DNA of 64,000 nt. Origin: Stutzerimonas stutzeri (GTDB lineage Bacteria > Pseudomonadota > Gammaproteobacteria > Pseudomonadales > Pseudomonadaceae). The translations under genes were made by a program, and so were the position numbers. The stretch is taken from NCBI RefSeq assembly GCF_000935215.1, contig NZ_JXXD01000027.1, positions 39,517 to 103,516 of the forward strand, given 5' to 3'. The notes beneath the pieces are model-generated. The model searched no databases and was not told the DNA's origin. It saw nothing but the letters and a program-made list of their open reading frames with translations. Position 1 is the first letter of the stretch. Every line of letters begins with the position of its first letter. Below are positions 37,375 to 46,267 of this stretch, piece after piece.

Positions 37375-39437
37375 CAGAAGCTCCCGCTCAGCGCGACGGT
37401 GATGCCGCGCCCGGGTGCTTGCAGCTCGTTGCCGCTGATGCCGTCAGCCAGATGCTCGTGGTAGGCCTTGTCGAACAGGTTGCTAAGGCGCGCGTCGAGG
37501 TTGGCAGTCTGCAGCACGCCGATCTTGCCGAAGCCCCAGCCGAGGCTGGCATCGGCAGTAACGAAGCCTGCGGTACGGTCCTCGCCACCGCGGGTGAACT
37601 CGGTCGCTACACGATCCTGCTCGGCGACCGCACGCAGCTGGGCATGCCAATAGAGGCCGCGCTCGGCCGGCTGGCCAATGCCCAGGGTCAGCTCGTGGGC
37701 CGGCATCTGGTGCAGCGGTTCGTCGTCCTGTTTGTTCTCGCCGCGCAGCCAGGTGAAGCTGCCGTCCACCACGAAGGCGCCAACGGCATTGCTGGCGCTG
37801 CCTTCAAGGCCGTAGATCACCACCTTGTCGAGGTTCTCGGTGCGCTTGATCGGCAGTCCATTCGGGGCGTTGGTGCCGGTCACGCGGCCGGCGATGTAAT
37901 CGTCGATGCGGGTGTGGAAGGCCGCCAGCTGATAGGTGAAATCGCCATCGCTACCCTTGAGGCCGAGCTCGAAACTGGTGGAGCGCTCCGGGTCCAGCTG
38001 CGGGTTGCCGACGTGGAAGTAGCCGTCGCCGCGCGGCGCGTCGTCGTAGCGCTCGCGCATGTCGGCGGCGCGGTAGGCCTGGCCGACGTTGGCGTAGAGG
38101 TTCAGGGTGTCAGTCAGCGGATGCAGCGCGCCCAGCGACCACGACAGGTTGTGGTCGGTGCTGTCCAGGCCGCTGGTTGTAAATGAAGGACCGTTGCCCT
38201 TGGCTCGGGCGTCGGCGCTGACGCGGTCGTAGCGGGCGCCGGCCGTCAGGCGCGTCTGGCCGAGGTCGAATTCATCCTGCACGAACAGCCCGTAGGATTC
38301 GATCTCGGCATCCTTGAAGGGGTCGTTGCGCTGGTTGTTGTTGAAGGTCGGCGGGCCATCCACGTAGCGTTCCGGATCGCCGGTCATCTTCCAGCCGTCG
38401 ACGCCCACCGTCAGCAGGTGATCGGCTACTGGCACCACCCAGCTCGAGCGCAGCCCATGGGTGATGAAGCTGACGTTGTTGCGTACATAGTCGCGGTCGA
38501 GCCGCTCGGAGTAGGCGCGGATCTCCCGGTAGACCTCCTGACGATAGAGCTCGGTGGTCAGAGTGCCTTCACCGAGGCCGTTTTCCAGGCCGATCTGGAA
38601 CAGCTCGCGCTGCTGTTCCGGCGAATGGATGGTCGCGGTGCCAAGTGGTACCGGGATGCCGGCGCCACCCGGCTGCCCGCCGGTACGCGCCGAGCCCGGG
38701 TACCAGACGTCGCGGTCGGTGTGGCGCTGGATGTTCAGGTTGACGCTGACATCCTCGGCCAGCCGCTGCTTGTACTTGAGCAGCAGGGTATCGGAGCTGT
38801 AGCCGGTGTTCTCTTCGGTACCGTTGGGGCTCTTGTAATCGTTGACCTTGCGCCCGGCAACGCCCAGCACCAGGGCATGATCGGAGCTGGAGTCGCGCAG
38901 CAGCGTAGCGCCGGTAAAGCCCTTGTCGACGCTGCTGGCGCTGGTGGAGAAGCGTCCGCTGCGTTCGTCCTGCTCGGTGAAGCGTGCCTGTGGCGTGATC
39001 AGGTTGACCACCCCGCCCATGGCACCGCTGCCGTACAGCACCGAGCCCGGACCCTTGACCACTTCGGCGCGTTCCAGCAGGCCGAGATCGAGCATGGAGG
39101 CCAGCGAGCCCTGCGGCTGGCCGGAATTGACCCGCACGCCGTCGACCATCAGCACCACGCTTTCCTTCTTCATGCCGCGCAGCACCGGGTTCTGCCCCCA
39201 GGCGCCGTCGCTATGCACGGCCAGGCCCGGCTTGCCGCGGAACAGACTGCCGACCGGCGCTGCCGTTTCGGTTGGCTGAGCCTGCAGCACCTCGATGGCT
39301 TGCGGAATGTCCTGCGTTGCGGCCTCGTAGCCCTTGGCGGTGACGACGGTTTCCTGCAGCTCCAGCGGAGCGGCGAAGGCGGACGCGCTGCTGACGGCCA
39401 GGCAGGCCAGGGCGAGTGGGTGAAGGCGGAGTATCAT
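37374..39437 (-). CDS. TonB-dependent outer-membrane receptor (heme/siderophore-like)
   Basis: 687 residues. Signal peptide (LACLAVSSASAFAA), TonB-box-like LQETVVTA at about 27-34, plug domain (RGMKKESVVLMVDGVRV, GPGSVLYGSGAMGGVVNLIT) and a beta barrel ending in a C-terminal Phe. Towards the end, YRAADMRERY then YFHVGNPQLDPERS resembles the FRAP...His...NPNL region of heme and hemoglobin receptors, though GNPxLxPE also occurs in siderophore receptors. It is the first gene of the receptor - binding protein - permease - ATPase - nnrS operon; its stop overlaps the next ATG. The promoter holds adjacent Fur and FNR/ANR-type boxes (39503-39532), so low iron and low oxygen or NO are predicted inducers. 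Confidence 0.88.
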   Translation of the reverse strand: MILRLHPLALACLAVSSASAFAAPLELQETVVTAKGYEAATQDIPQAIEVLQAQPTETAAPVGSLFRGKPGLAVHSDGAWGQNPVLRGMKKESVVLMVDGVRVNSGQPQGSLASMLDLGLLERAEVVKGPGSVLYGSGAMGGVVNLITPQARFTEQDERSGRFSTSASSVDKGFTGATLLRDSSSDHALVLGVAGRKVNDYKSPNGTEENTGYSSDTLLLKYKQRLAEDVSVNLNIQRHTDRDVWYPGSARTGGQPGGAGIPVPLGTATIHSPEQQRELFQIGLENGLGEGTLTTELYRQEVYREIRAYSERLDRDYVRNNVSFITHGLRSSWVVPVADHLLTVGVDGWKMTGDPERYVDGPPTFNNNQRNDPFKDAEIESYGLFVQDEFDLGQTRLTAGARYDRVSADARAKGNGPSFTTSGLDSTDHNLSWSLGALHPLTDTLNLYANVGQAYRAADMRERYDDAPRGDGYFHVGNPQLDPERSTSFELGLKGSDGDFTYQLAAFHTRIDDYIAGRVTGTNAPNGLPIKRTENLDKVVIYGLEGSASNAVGAFVVDGSFTWLRGENKQDDEPLHQMPAHELTLGIGQPAERGLYWHAQLRAVAEQDRVATEFTRGGEDRTAGFVTADASLGWGFGKIGVLQTANLDARLSNLFDKAYHEHLADGISGNELQAPGRGITVALSGSF

Positions 39438-39489
39438 CGAACGGCTCCCGGATAATTCGTCGGCGGTGATGCCGACTTGGATGGGAGCA

Positions 39490-39495
39490 ATTCTC
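39490..39495 (-). promoter_or_regulatory. Candidate -10 element of the TonB/nnrS operon
   Basis: GAGAAT on the minus strand, whose centre is 33 bases downstream of the centre of the FNR-type box. That spacing fits a class II FNR/ANR promoter (box at about -41.5). Weak match to the -10 consensus, so it is supported mainly by spacing. Confidence 0.4.
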
Positions 39496-39502
39496 GTTTA
39501 AC

Positions 39503-39517
39503 TGATAATAATTATCA
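39503..39517. promoter_or_regulatory. Fur box (7-1-7 palindrome)
   Basis: TGATAATAATTATCA is a perfect 7-1-7 palindrome and matches the Fur consensus. It lies 66 bases before the ATG of the TonB receptor gene, between the FNR-type box and the candidate -10, where Fe-Fur would block RNA polymerase. Confidence 0.88.
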
Positions 39518-39518
39518 T

Positions 39519-39532
39519 TTGATCGCGATCAA
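39519..39532. promoter_or_regulatory. FNR/ANR/DNR box
   Basis: TTGATCGCGATCAA is an exact TTGAT-N4-ATCAA site for FNR-family activators (ANR for low oxygen, DNR for nitric oxide in pseudomonads). It lies one base away from the Fur box upstream of the TonB/ABC/nnrS operon. Confidence 0.85.
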
Positions 39533-39552
39533 GTTTACCTGTCGCAAGCGCG

Positions 39553-40122
39553 CTACTGCTGCCAGTCGCAGAAACAGGCCACCGCCAGCGAATGGGTGGC
39601 GCGCACCTTGCGCCCGGCCAGCACGGCATCGAGGATAGGCTCGACGAAGCTGTTGTCCGAACTGCACACCGCACCCTCGCTGTAGGGGCCGATATAGACC
39701 AGCTCCCCGCTTTGATCCCAGATGCCTACAGCGGGGCTGGCCGGTAGTTGCTCGGAGCCGGGCGGGGCGCTCAGCGGTTTCAGCGCTGCCAGCGGCTGCG
39801 GCAAGCGGCCCTTGCTGCCCGGCTTGCGTACTTCGTAGAAGTCCACGGGTTGTCCGGCAAAGCGCTTGAGCAGTTCTTCCAGGTGCTGCTGATTGCCGAC
39901 GTTGCACGGGCATCCCGGGTCCCAGAAATGCACGAAGCGCACTGGTCCTGGGCCCTGCAGCTCGGCCGGCAGGCGAAGGGCGTCGCCGGAGAACAGCTCG
40001 GCGCGCTCGCCGTCGAAGGTGCGCAGGTAGCGCGCCTCGAACCACCAGAACGCAGCCAGCATGGCGCCGCCCCAGAGCAGGGCGATCAGTGCGGCGATCA
40101 GGTATTTGCGACGAGCGCTCAT
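39553..40122 (-). CDS. DUF6436-type thioredoxin-like membrane-anchored protein
   Basis: 189 residues from the ATG at 40122 (GGAG seven bases upstream); the frame is open further upstream without support. One N-terminal membrane anchor (about 8-26, LIAALIALLWGGAMLAAFW). The rest looks thioredoxin-like: RFVHFWDPGCPCNVGNQQH with a CPC active-site-like pair, PAVGIWDQSGELVYIGPYSEG, and a C-terminal Cys pair (ACFCDWQQ). Possibly periplasmic redox or copper-related; function unproven. The CPC motif instead of CxxC is notable. Same strand as the TonB gene but 115 bases upstream, with regulatory boxes between. Confidence 0.75.
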   Translation of the reverse strand: MSARRKYLIAALIALLWGGAMLAAFWWFEARYLRTFDGERAELFSGDALRLPAELQGPGPVRFVHFWDPGCPCNVGNQQHLEELLKRFAGQPVDFYEVRKPGSKGRLPQPLAALKPLSAPPGSEQLPASPAVGIWDQSGELVYIGPYSEGAVCSSDNSFVEPILDAVLAGRKVRATHSLAVACFCDWQQ

Positions 40123-40206
40123 GGCGGGCTCCGATGTGGGTGCGCAAGCTTGCCATGGGGCGGCGCAGAGCTGAATATCCCAGGTCAACGCAATCGAAGA
40201 ATTTCC

Positions 40207-41145
40207 ATGCCCTCGCGTATCGATCCCGAGCGCCTGCGTAACAGCCTGCCCGCCCTGTCCGAGGCGGTCGCCGCAAGCGCCGAAACACTCCATTACCAGA
40301 GCTATTACGGGCTCGACCTGCCGCATCGCACGCAGGTCCAGCGCCGCCTGGGGCGCTTTCGCGTGCATGACTACGATGTCGTCGCTCAGGCCTGGTGGCC
40401 GGAGCAGCCCCACGCCAGCCTGCTGATCCTGCACGGCTACTACGACCACATGGGCCTGTATCGCCATGTGGTCGACTGGGGACTGGAGATGGGGTTCGCC
40501 GTGCTCGCCTGCGACCTGCCGGGGCATGGGCTGTCCAGCGGTCCCCGGGCGAGCATCAACGAGTTTGCCGAATACCAGGCGGTGCTGAGCGGTCTGTTCG
40601 AACAGGCACGCCAGCTCGACCTGCCGCGTCCCTGGCACCTACTTGGCCAGAGTACCGGCGGTGCCATCGCGCTGGATCACCTGTTGCATCAGGCCGAAAA
40701 CCCCGACCTGGGGCGCACCATCCTGCTGGCGCCATTGGTTCGCCCGCGCGCCTGGCTGCGCTCGCGCATCAGCTACGAGTTGCTGCGGCGCTTCGTTCAG
40801 CAGATCCCACGAACGTTCAGCGAGAACTCTGGCGACCCGGCCTTCCTCGAATTCGTCCAGAGCCAGGACCCGCTGCAGCCGGACATCCTGCCCACGGCCT
40901 GGGTCGGCGCCCTGTCACGCTGGATTCCACGTATCGAGGGTGCGGCTGACAGTAGGCACGCGCCGTTGATCATTCAGGGCGAGGCGGACATGACCGTGGA
41001 TTGGCAGTACAACCTGCCGATTCTGCAGCGCAAGTTCCCAAGTGCTGAGGTGCTGCGACTGCCCGAGGCGCGCCACCATCTGGTGAACGAGCGCGAGGAA
41101 TTGCGCCAGGCGTACTTCGACTTCCTGCGCGAGCGCTTCAGATAG
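40207..41145 (+). CDS. Alpha/beta hydrolase (monoglyceride lipase / lysophospholipase type)
   Basis: 312 residues from the ATG at 40207; the start is supported by the beginning of conserved sequence, although the ribosome site (GAAG) is weak. Serine aminopeptidase S33/PldB-like fold: oxyanion stretch LLILHGYYDHMGLYR, nucleophile elbow LGQSTGG, Asp in IIQGEADMTVDW and His in EARHHLVNE. Predicted to hydrolyse lipid esters in the cytoplasm. No signal peptide. It is convergent with the DUF2059 gene, five bases apart. Confidence 0.82.
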   Translation: MPSRIDPERLRNSLPALSEAVAASAETLHYQSYYGLDLPHRTQVQRRLGRFRVHDYDVVAQAWWPEQPHASLLILHGYYDHMGLYRHVVDWGLEMGFAVLACDLPGHGLSSGPRASINEFAEYQAVLSGLFEQARQLDLPRPWHLLGQSTGGAIALDHLLHQAENPDLGRTILLAPLVRPRAWLRSRISYELLRRFVQQIPRTFSENSGDPAFLEFVQSQDPLQPDILPTAWVGALSRWIPRIEGAADSRHAPLIIQGEADMTVDWQYNLPILQRKFPSAEVLRLPEARHHLVNEREELRQAYFDFLRERFR

Positions 41146-41150
41146 CGGGG

Positions 41151-41915
41151 TCAGATGCCCTGCTGCGGCTCCAGCTCGGCGCCGCTCATGCCCACCGCCA
41201 GGCCGGCGCGTAGCGCCTGCAGCGCGGCCTGGTAATAGGCCTTGCCTTCGTCCGACTGGGCGAATGTCACATATTCCTCCAGTTCGGCATCGGACAGGTC
41301 GCGATAGACGTACAGCAGCGTGTTGTCGAGATCGGCCTCTATTTGCTCGATCATGCGTTGGCGCTGGCTGCTCAGCAGGCTCTGCGCCTGATTGCCACCG
41401 AGCAGGCCGGGAATCATCTGGCTGAGACTGTCGGCGGCGACGCCGGCCAGTGCCAGGCTGACTTCCGCGCCCGCTTCGCTGGCTGGCAGCGCCTGGGCCA
41501 GGTGGCGGATCAGCAGCTGTCGGTTGCTGCCGGCTTCCACCCGCGGCAGGCCGGCGGCGTGCTTGGCCAGCTGTTCGCGCCGTGCGGCGAGCACTTCGGC
41601 CGAGACGATCTTGCGTCCCAGGGTCGACTGGAAGAATTCCAGCGCCGGCTGCGGCTCGGCCAGGTTGCCGCGCAATGCCTGCTGCGCGCGCTGGTCGATG
41701 GCATGGGCGGCGAAGCGGCGGTTGCTGTTGGTCACCAGTGCCTGGAATACCGCCGGTGGCAGGGTGTCCTTGTAGCGTTGCTGGGCCGCGGTCAGGGCAT
41801 CGCCGAAATTGGCGCGCTGTTCGGTCCAGCCGGCGGTTTCGTAGAGTTCCTGATAGGTGTCGGCGAAGCTGCTGAAGCTCAAGGTCAGCAGTACACAGGT
41901 CAAGAGGGCGCGCAT
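41151..41915 (-). CDS. DUF2059 exported protein
   Basis: 254 residues with a signal peptide (LLTCVLLTLSFSSFA). The C-terminal part has the DUF2059 pattern LLYVYRDLSDAELEEYVTFAQSDEGKAYYQ (quoted in two overlapping halves: DAELEEYVTFAQ, SDEGKAYYQ). Helical throughout; periplasmic, function unknown. GGAG precedes the ATG. Divergent from the 2OG oxygenase gene. Confidence 0.78.
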   Translation of the reverse strand: MRALLTCVLLTLSFSSFADTYQELYETAGWTEQRANFGDALTAAQQRYKDTLPPAVFQALVTNSNRRFAAHAIDQRAQQALRGNLAEPQPALEFFQSTLGRKIVSAEVLAARREQLAKHAAGLPRVEAGSNRQLLIRHLAQALPASEAGAEVSLALAGVAADSLSQMIPGLLGGNQAQSLLSSQRQRMIEQIEADLDNTLLYVYRDLSDAELEEYVTFAQSDEGKAYYQAALQALRAGLAVGMSGAELEPQQGI

Positions 41916-42069
41916 GGAAGCTCCTGTCTGGCGGGCGGTTCATTTTCCGTGCGTCGACGCGTGCTTGTCGAGGCGCACGGTTACTGCTGCCATTTGGCGC
42001 AGCGACGCAGCTTGCAGCGGAGTCTCAACAGACCCTAGACTCCTGCGGTATCCCTTCGGAGTCACTTCC

Positions 42070-42678
42070 TTGCCGTTCTCTTCGATCATCGACGACCTGG
42101 CCGAGCGCGGCTGGTCGGTGCAGAGTTCTTTCCTTCCCAGTGATGTGACCCACAAGCTGGCCGACGAGTGCCGCAGGCGGGAAGCCGAGGGTGCGCTGGC
42201 ACCGGCAGGGGTCGGCCGCGGCGAGGCGCAGGCGGTGCGCGAAGGCATTCGCAGCGACCATATTCAGTGGCTCGAACCGGGCCAGTCGGCAGTCTGCGAC
42301 GATTACCTCGAACTCATGGACGGCTTGCGCCAGCAGCTTAACCGCGAGTTGTTCCTCGGGCTGGAAGACTTCGAGTGCCATTTCGCCTTCTACCCGCCGG
42401 GCGCCTTCTATCAGACGCACCTGGACCGCTTTCGCGATGACGACAGCCGTTCGGTCACCGCCGTGCTGTATCTGAATCCGGATTGGCAGCCCGGCCATGC
42501 CGGTGAATTGCGCATGCACATGCCTGATGGATCGCAGCTGGACGTGCCTCCGCTGGCGGGCAATCTGGTGGTCTTTCTCTCCGGCGATTTCCCCCACGAA
42601 GTGCTGGTCACCCAGGCCGACCGTCTGTCGCTGACCGGCTGGTTCCGTCGGCGGCCGGCCGATGTGCTGGCGCTCTGA
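42070..42678 (+). CDS. 2-oxoglutarate / Fe(II)-dependent oxygenase (prolyl 4-hydroxylase-like)
   Basis: 202 residues from a TTG at 42070, chosen because GGAG lies eight bases upstream and conserved sequence begins at once (PFSSIIDDLAERGW). The Fe(II) facial triad is visible: HLDRF (His, Asp) and the distal His in GDFPHEV, then the 2OG-binding Arg in RLSLTGWFRRR. Likely hydroxylates a protein or small molecule. Family members are often annotated as SM-20-like or PiuC-like. It is followed at 42707 by a hairpin that serves the opposite strand. Confidence 0.82.
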   Translation: MPFSSIIDDLAERGWSVQSSFLPSDVTHKLADECRRREAEGALAPAGVGRGEAQAVREGIRSDHIQWLEPGQSAVCDDYLELMDGLRQQLNRELFLGLEDFECHFAFYPPGAFYQTHLDRFRDDDSRSVTAVLYLNPDWQPGHAGELRMHMPDGSQLDVPPLAGNLVVFLSGDFPHEVLVTQADRLSLTGWFRRRPADVLAL

Positions 42679-42705
42679 CGAGCCCGCATCGACATTTGCG
42701 CAGAC

Positions 42706-42732
42706 GAAAAAAAGCCCGGCTCAGGCCGGGCT
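42706..42732 (-). terminator. Rho-independent terminator of dctPQM
   Basis: AGCCCGGC-CTGA-GCCGGGCT on the minus strand (8-bp stem, 4-base loop) followed by a run of seven T, 23 bases after the dctM stop. Confidence 0.9.
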
Positions 42733-42754
42733 AAAGGGAAGTAAGTGTTTCGGG

Positions 42755-44035
42755 CTACATGCCCAGCATGTTCGGCAGCGCCAGGGAAATCGACGGCACG
42801 TAGGTGATGATCACCAGGAAGCTCAGCATCAGCGCCAGCCATGGCAGCACTGCGCGGATCACCTGGGTCACCGGCATGCCCGTCACCGCTGAGGCGACGA
42901 ACAGGTTCAACCCCACCGGTGGCGTTATCAATCCGATCTCCATGTTCACCACCATGATGATGCCAAGGTGGATCGGGTCGATGCCCAGCTGTATGGCAAT
43001 CGGGAACAGGATCGGCGCCAGGATCAGGATGATCGCCGACGGCTCCATGAAGGCGCCGGCCACCAGCAGCACGATGTTCACCACCAGCAGGAACATCCAC
43101 GGCTGCAGACCGGCCTCGATGACCCAGGCAGTGATCGCCTGCGGAATCTGCTCGGTGGTCAGCACGTGGGCGAAGAGCATGGCGTTGGCGATGATGAACA
43201 TCAGCATGATGCTCAGCTTGCCCGACTCCAGCAGTACCTTCGGGCATTCGCGCAGCTTGAGGTCCTTGTAGACGAAGATCGCGACGAAGGCCGAATACAC
43301 CGCCGCGACCGCTGCCGCTTCGGTGGGCGTGAACATGCCCGAGTAGATGCCGCCGAGGATGATCACCATCAGCAGCAGGCCCCATACCGCCTTGCGCGCG
43401 GCGGACAGCCACTCGCGGAAGCTGGCGCGCGGCAGTGCCGGCAGGTTCTTCTTCACCGCGATGATGTAGATCGCCAGCATCAGCGCGCCGCCGAGCATGA
43501 TGCCCGGGACGACACCGGCCATGAACAGCTTGCCCACCGAGGTCTCGGTAGCCGCGGCGTAGACCACCATGACCACCGACGGCGGGATCAGGATGCCCAG
43601 GGTACCAGCGTTACAGACGATGCCAGCGCCGAAGGCCTGTGGATAACCGGAGCGCACCATGCCGGCGATGGCGATGGAGCCCACCGCGGCCACGGTGGCT
43701 GGCGACGAGCCGGACAGCGCTGCGAAGAGCATGCACGCCAGCACCGCACCGATCGCCAGGCCGCCACGGATGTGGCCGACACAGGCGTTGGCGAAGTCGA
43801 TCAGGCGACGCGCCACGCCGCCGGTGGTCATGAAGGCGCCGGCCAGGAGGAAGAACGGGATCGCCAGCAGGGTGTAGTGCTCGGAGGTCTCGAACAGCTT
43901 GATCGCCAGCGAGCGCACCGAGTCCTGGCTGAAGATCATGATAGTCAGCGAACCGGCCAAGCCGAGGGATACGGCCACCGGCACGCCGATGAACATCAGC
44001 ACGAAGAGGGCGACGAACAGGAACAGGATGGTCAT
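42755..44035 (-). CDS. dctM: TRAP transporter large permease
   Basis: 426 residues, about 12 membrane segments, ion transporter superfamily. Typical DctM stretches: LFMFIGVPVAVSLGLAG at the N-terminus, HIRGGLAIGAVLACMLFAALSGSSPATVAAVGS and the C-terminal GLITPPVGLNLFVAS. Imports C4-dicarboxylates such as succinate, fumarate and malate with sodium, together with DctP and DctQ. Its ATG shares an A with the dctQ stop (TAATG). Terminator at 42706-42732. Confidence 0.93.
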   Translation of the reverse strand: MTILFLFVALFVLMFIGVPVAVSLGLAGSLTIMIFSQDSVRSLAIKLFETSEHYTLLAIPFFLLAGAFMTTGGVARRLIDFANACVGHIRGGLAIGAVLACMLFAALSGSSPATVAAVGSIAIAGMVRSGYPQAFGAGIVCNAGTLGILIPPSVVMVVYAAATETSVGKLFMAGVVPGIMLGGALMLAIYIIAVKKNLPALPRASFREWLSAARKAVWGLLLMVIILGGIYSGMFTPTEAAAVAAVYSAFVAIFVYKDLKLRECPKVLLESGKLSIMLMFIIANAMLFAHVLTTEQIPQAITAWVIEAGLQPWMFLLVVNIVLLVAGAFMEPSAIILILAPILFPIAIQLGIDPIHLGIIMVVNMEIGLITPPVGLNLFVASAVTGMPVTQVIRAVLPWLALMLSFLVIITYVPSISLALPNMLGM

Positions 44036-44661
44036 TACTTGGGCTCCTCTTCGCCGTGCTTGAGCGCATCGGCCGCTTCATCGGCGAGGCCGAGGCCGGT
44101 CTGCTCGTTGCGCAGGATGCGCACGAAGATTTCGGCGAAACGGATGAACACCATGGCGAAGCCGAACGGCACGATCATGCCGATGTGCCATTGCTTGACG
44201 CCGACATGGCCCAGGTCTTCCGCGCCGATGTTGGCAACGAACAGCGCCTGGATCCACTCGAAGCTGGCCACGGTCAGCAGACCGGCGTAACCCAGGCAGA
44301 GCAGGCAGGCGATGATGCCGATGACGCGCTGGATGTGTCGCGGCGCCAGCTTCACCAGTGCATCGACACCGATGTGGCCGGCGGTGCGCACGCCATAGGC
44401 GAGACCGGAGAAGATCAGCCAGGCGAACAGCGCCTTGGTCAGCGCGGTGCTCCAGGTCATGGACTGGGCCAGGCCGATGATGAAATCACCGATGGCGAAC
44501 CAGAAGTCGGCGCTTCCCTCGAACCGGTCGCCCAGGTCGTAGAAAAGTGTGTAGAGGTTGTTGAGGATCACGTAGACGAAGGTCACCAGTGTCATGGCGG
44601 CCAACAGAAAGGCGATGAAACCTTCCTCGAAGTGGTCCCAGACGCGCCAGAGGGCGTTCAT
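44035..44661 (-). CDS. dctQ: TRAP transporter small permease
   Basis: 208 residues from the ATG at 44661, where GGGAG is nine bases upstream; an ATG three codons earlier would have no spacing to it. Four membrane segments (first FIAFLLAAMTLVTFVYVILNN) with the DctQ-type charged loop. Partner of DctM. It follows dctP after a 265-base gap that starts with a hairpin. Confidence 0.9.
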   Translation of the reverse strand: MNALWRVWDHFEEGFIAFLLAAMTLVTFVYVILNNLYTLFYDLGDRFEGSADFWFAIGDFIIGLAQSMTWSTALTKALFAWLIFSGLAYGVRTAGHIGVDALVKLAPRHIQRVIGIIACLLCLGYAGLLTVASFEWIQALFVANIGAEDLGHVGVKQWHIGMIVPFGFAMVFIRFAEIFVRILRNEQTGLGLADEAADALKHGEEEPK

Positions 44662-44670
44662 GGATGACAT

Positions 44671-44926
44671 CTCCCGATGGACTGCTTGTTGTATCGAAGG
44701 CAGCACGGAGGTGCGCCGTGAACCAGCCGGTGCAGGCTGGGAGACAGAGCAATGAAAAACTCTTGTTGTCGCCATCGAAGCGGCTCAGCCCGGGATCGCC
44801 TTGGCCTGACCTGTCTGCCCTTGGTGCGGGCTTCGTCTTCGCTAGCTGCTTTGTTTTTTCACTGAGCTGTCGGGTATCGCTGGGTGGTGCAGCAAAGGGG
44901 CGGAGTGTCCGCCCCTCGGCAAAGGC
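44671..44926 (-). other. dctP-dctQ spacer
   Basis: 256 bases without a gene between dctP and dctQ. It contains the hairpin at 44896-44916 and otherwise no recognisable gene, promoter or repeat. Confidence 0.5.
44896..44916 (-). terminator. Stem-loop just after dctP
   Basis: AGGGGCGG-ACACT-CCGCCCCT on the minus strand, perfect 8-bp stem, ten bases beyond the dctP stop, then a short T-run. Stem-loops here commonly cause partial termination or protect the upstream mRNA, so more binding protein than permease is made. Confidence 0.7.

Positions 44927-46267
<1,341 letters not shown>

Noticed and set aside
39748..40206. Extended N-terminus of the alpha/beta hydrolase
   Set aside because: Antisense to the DUF6436 gene and without family similarity; the ATG at 40207 fits.
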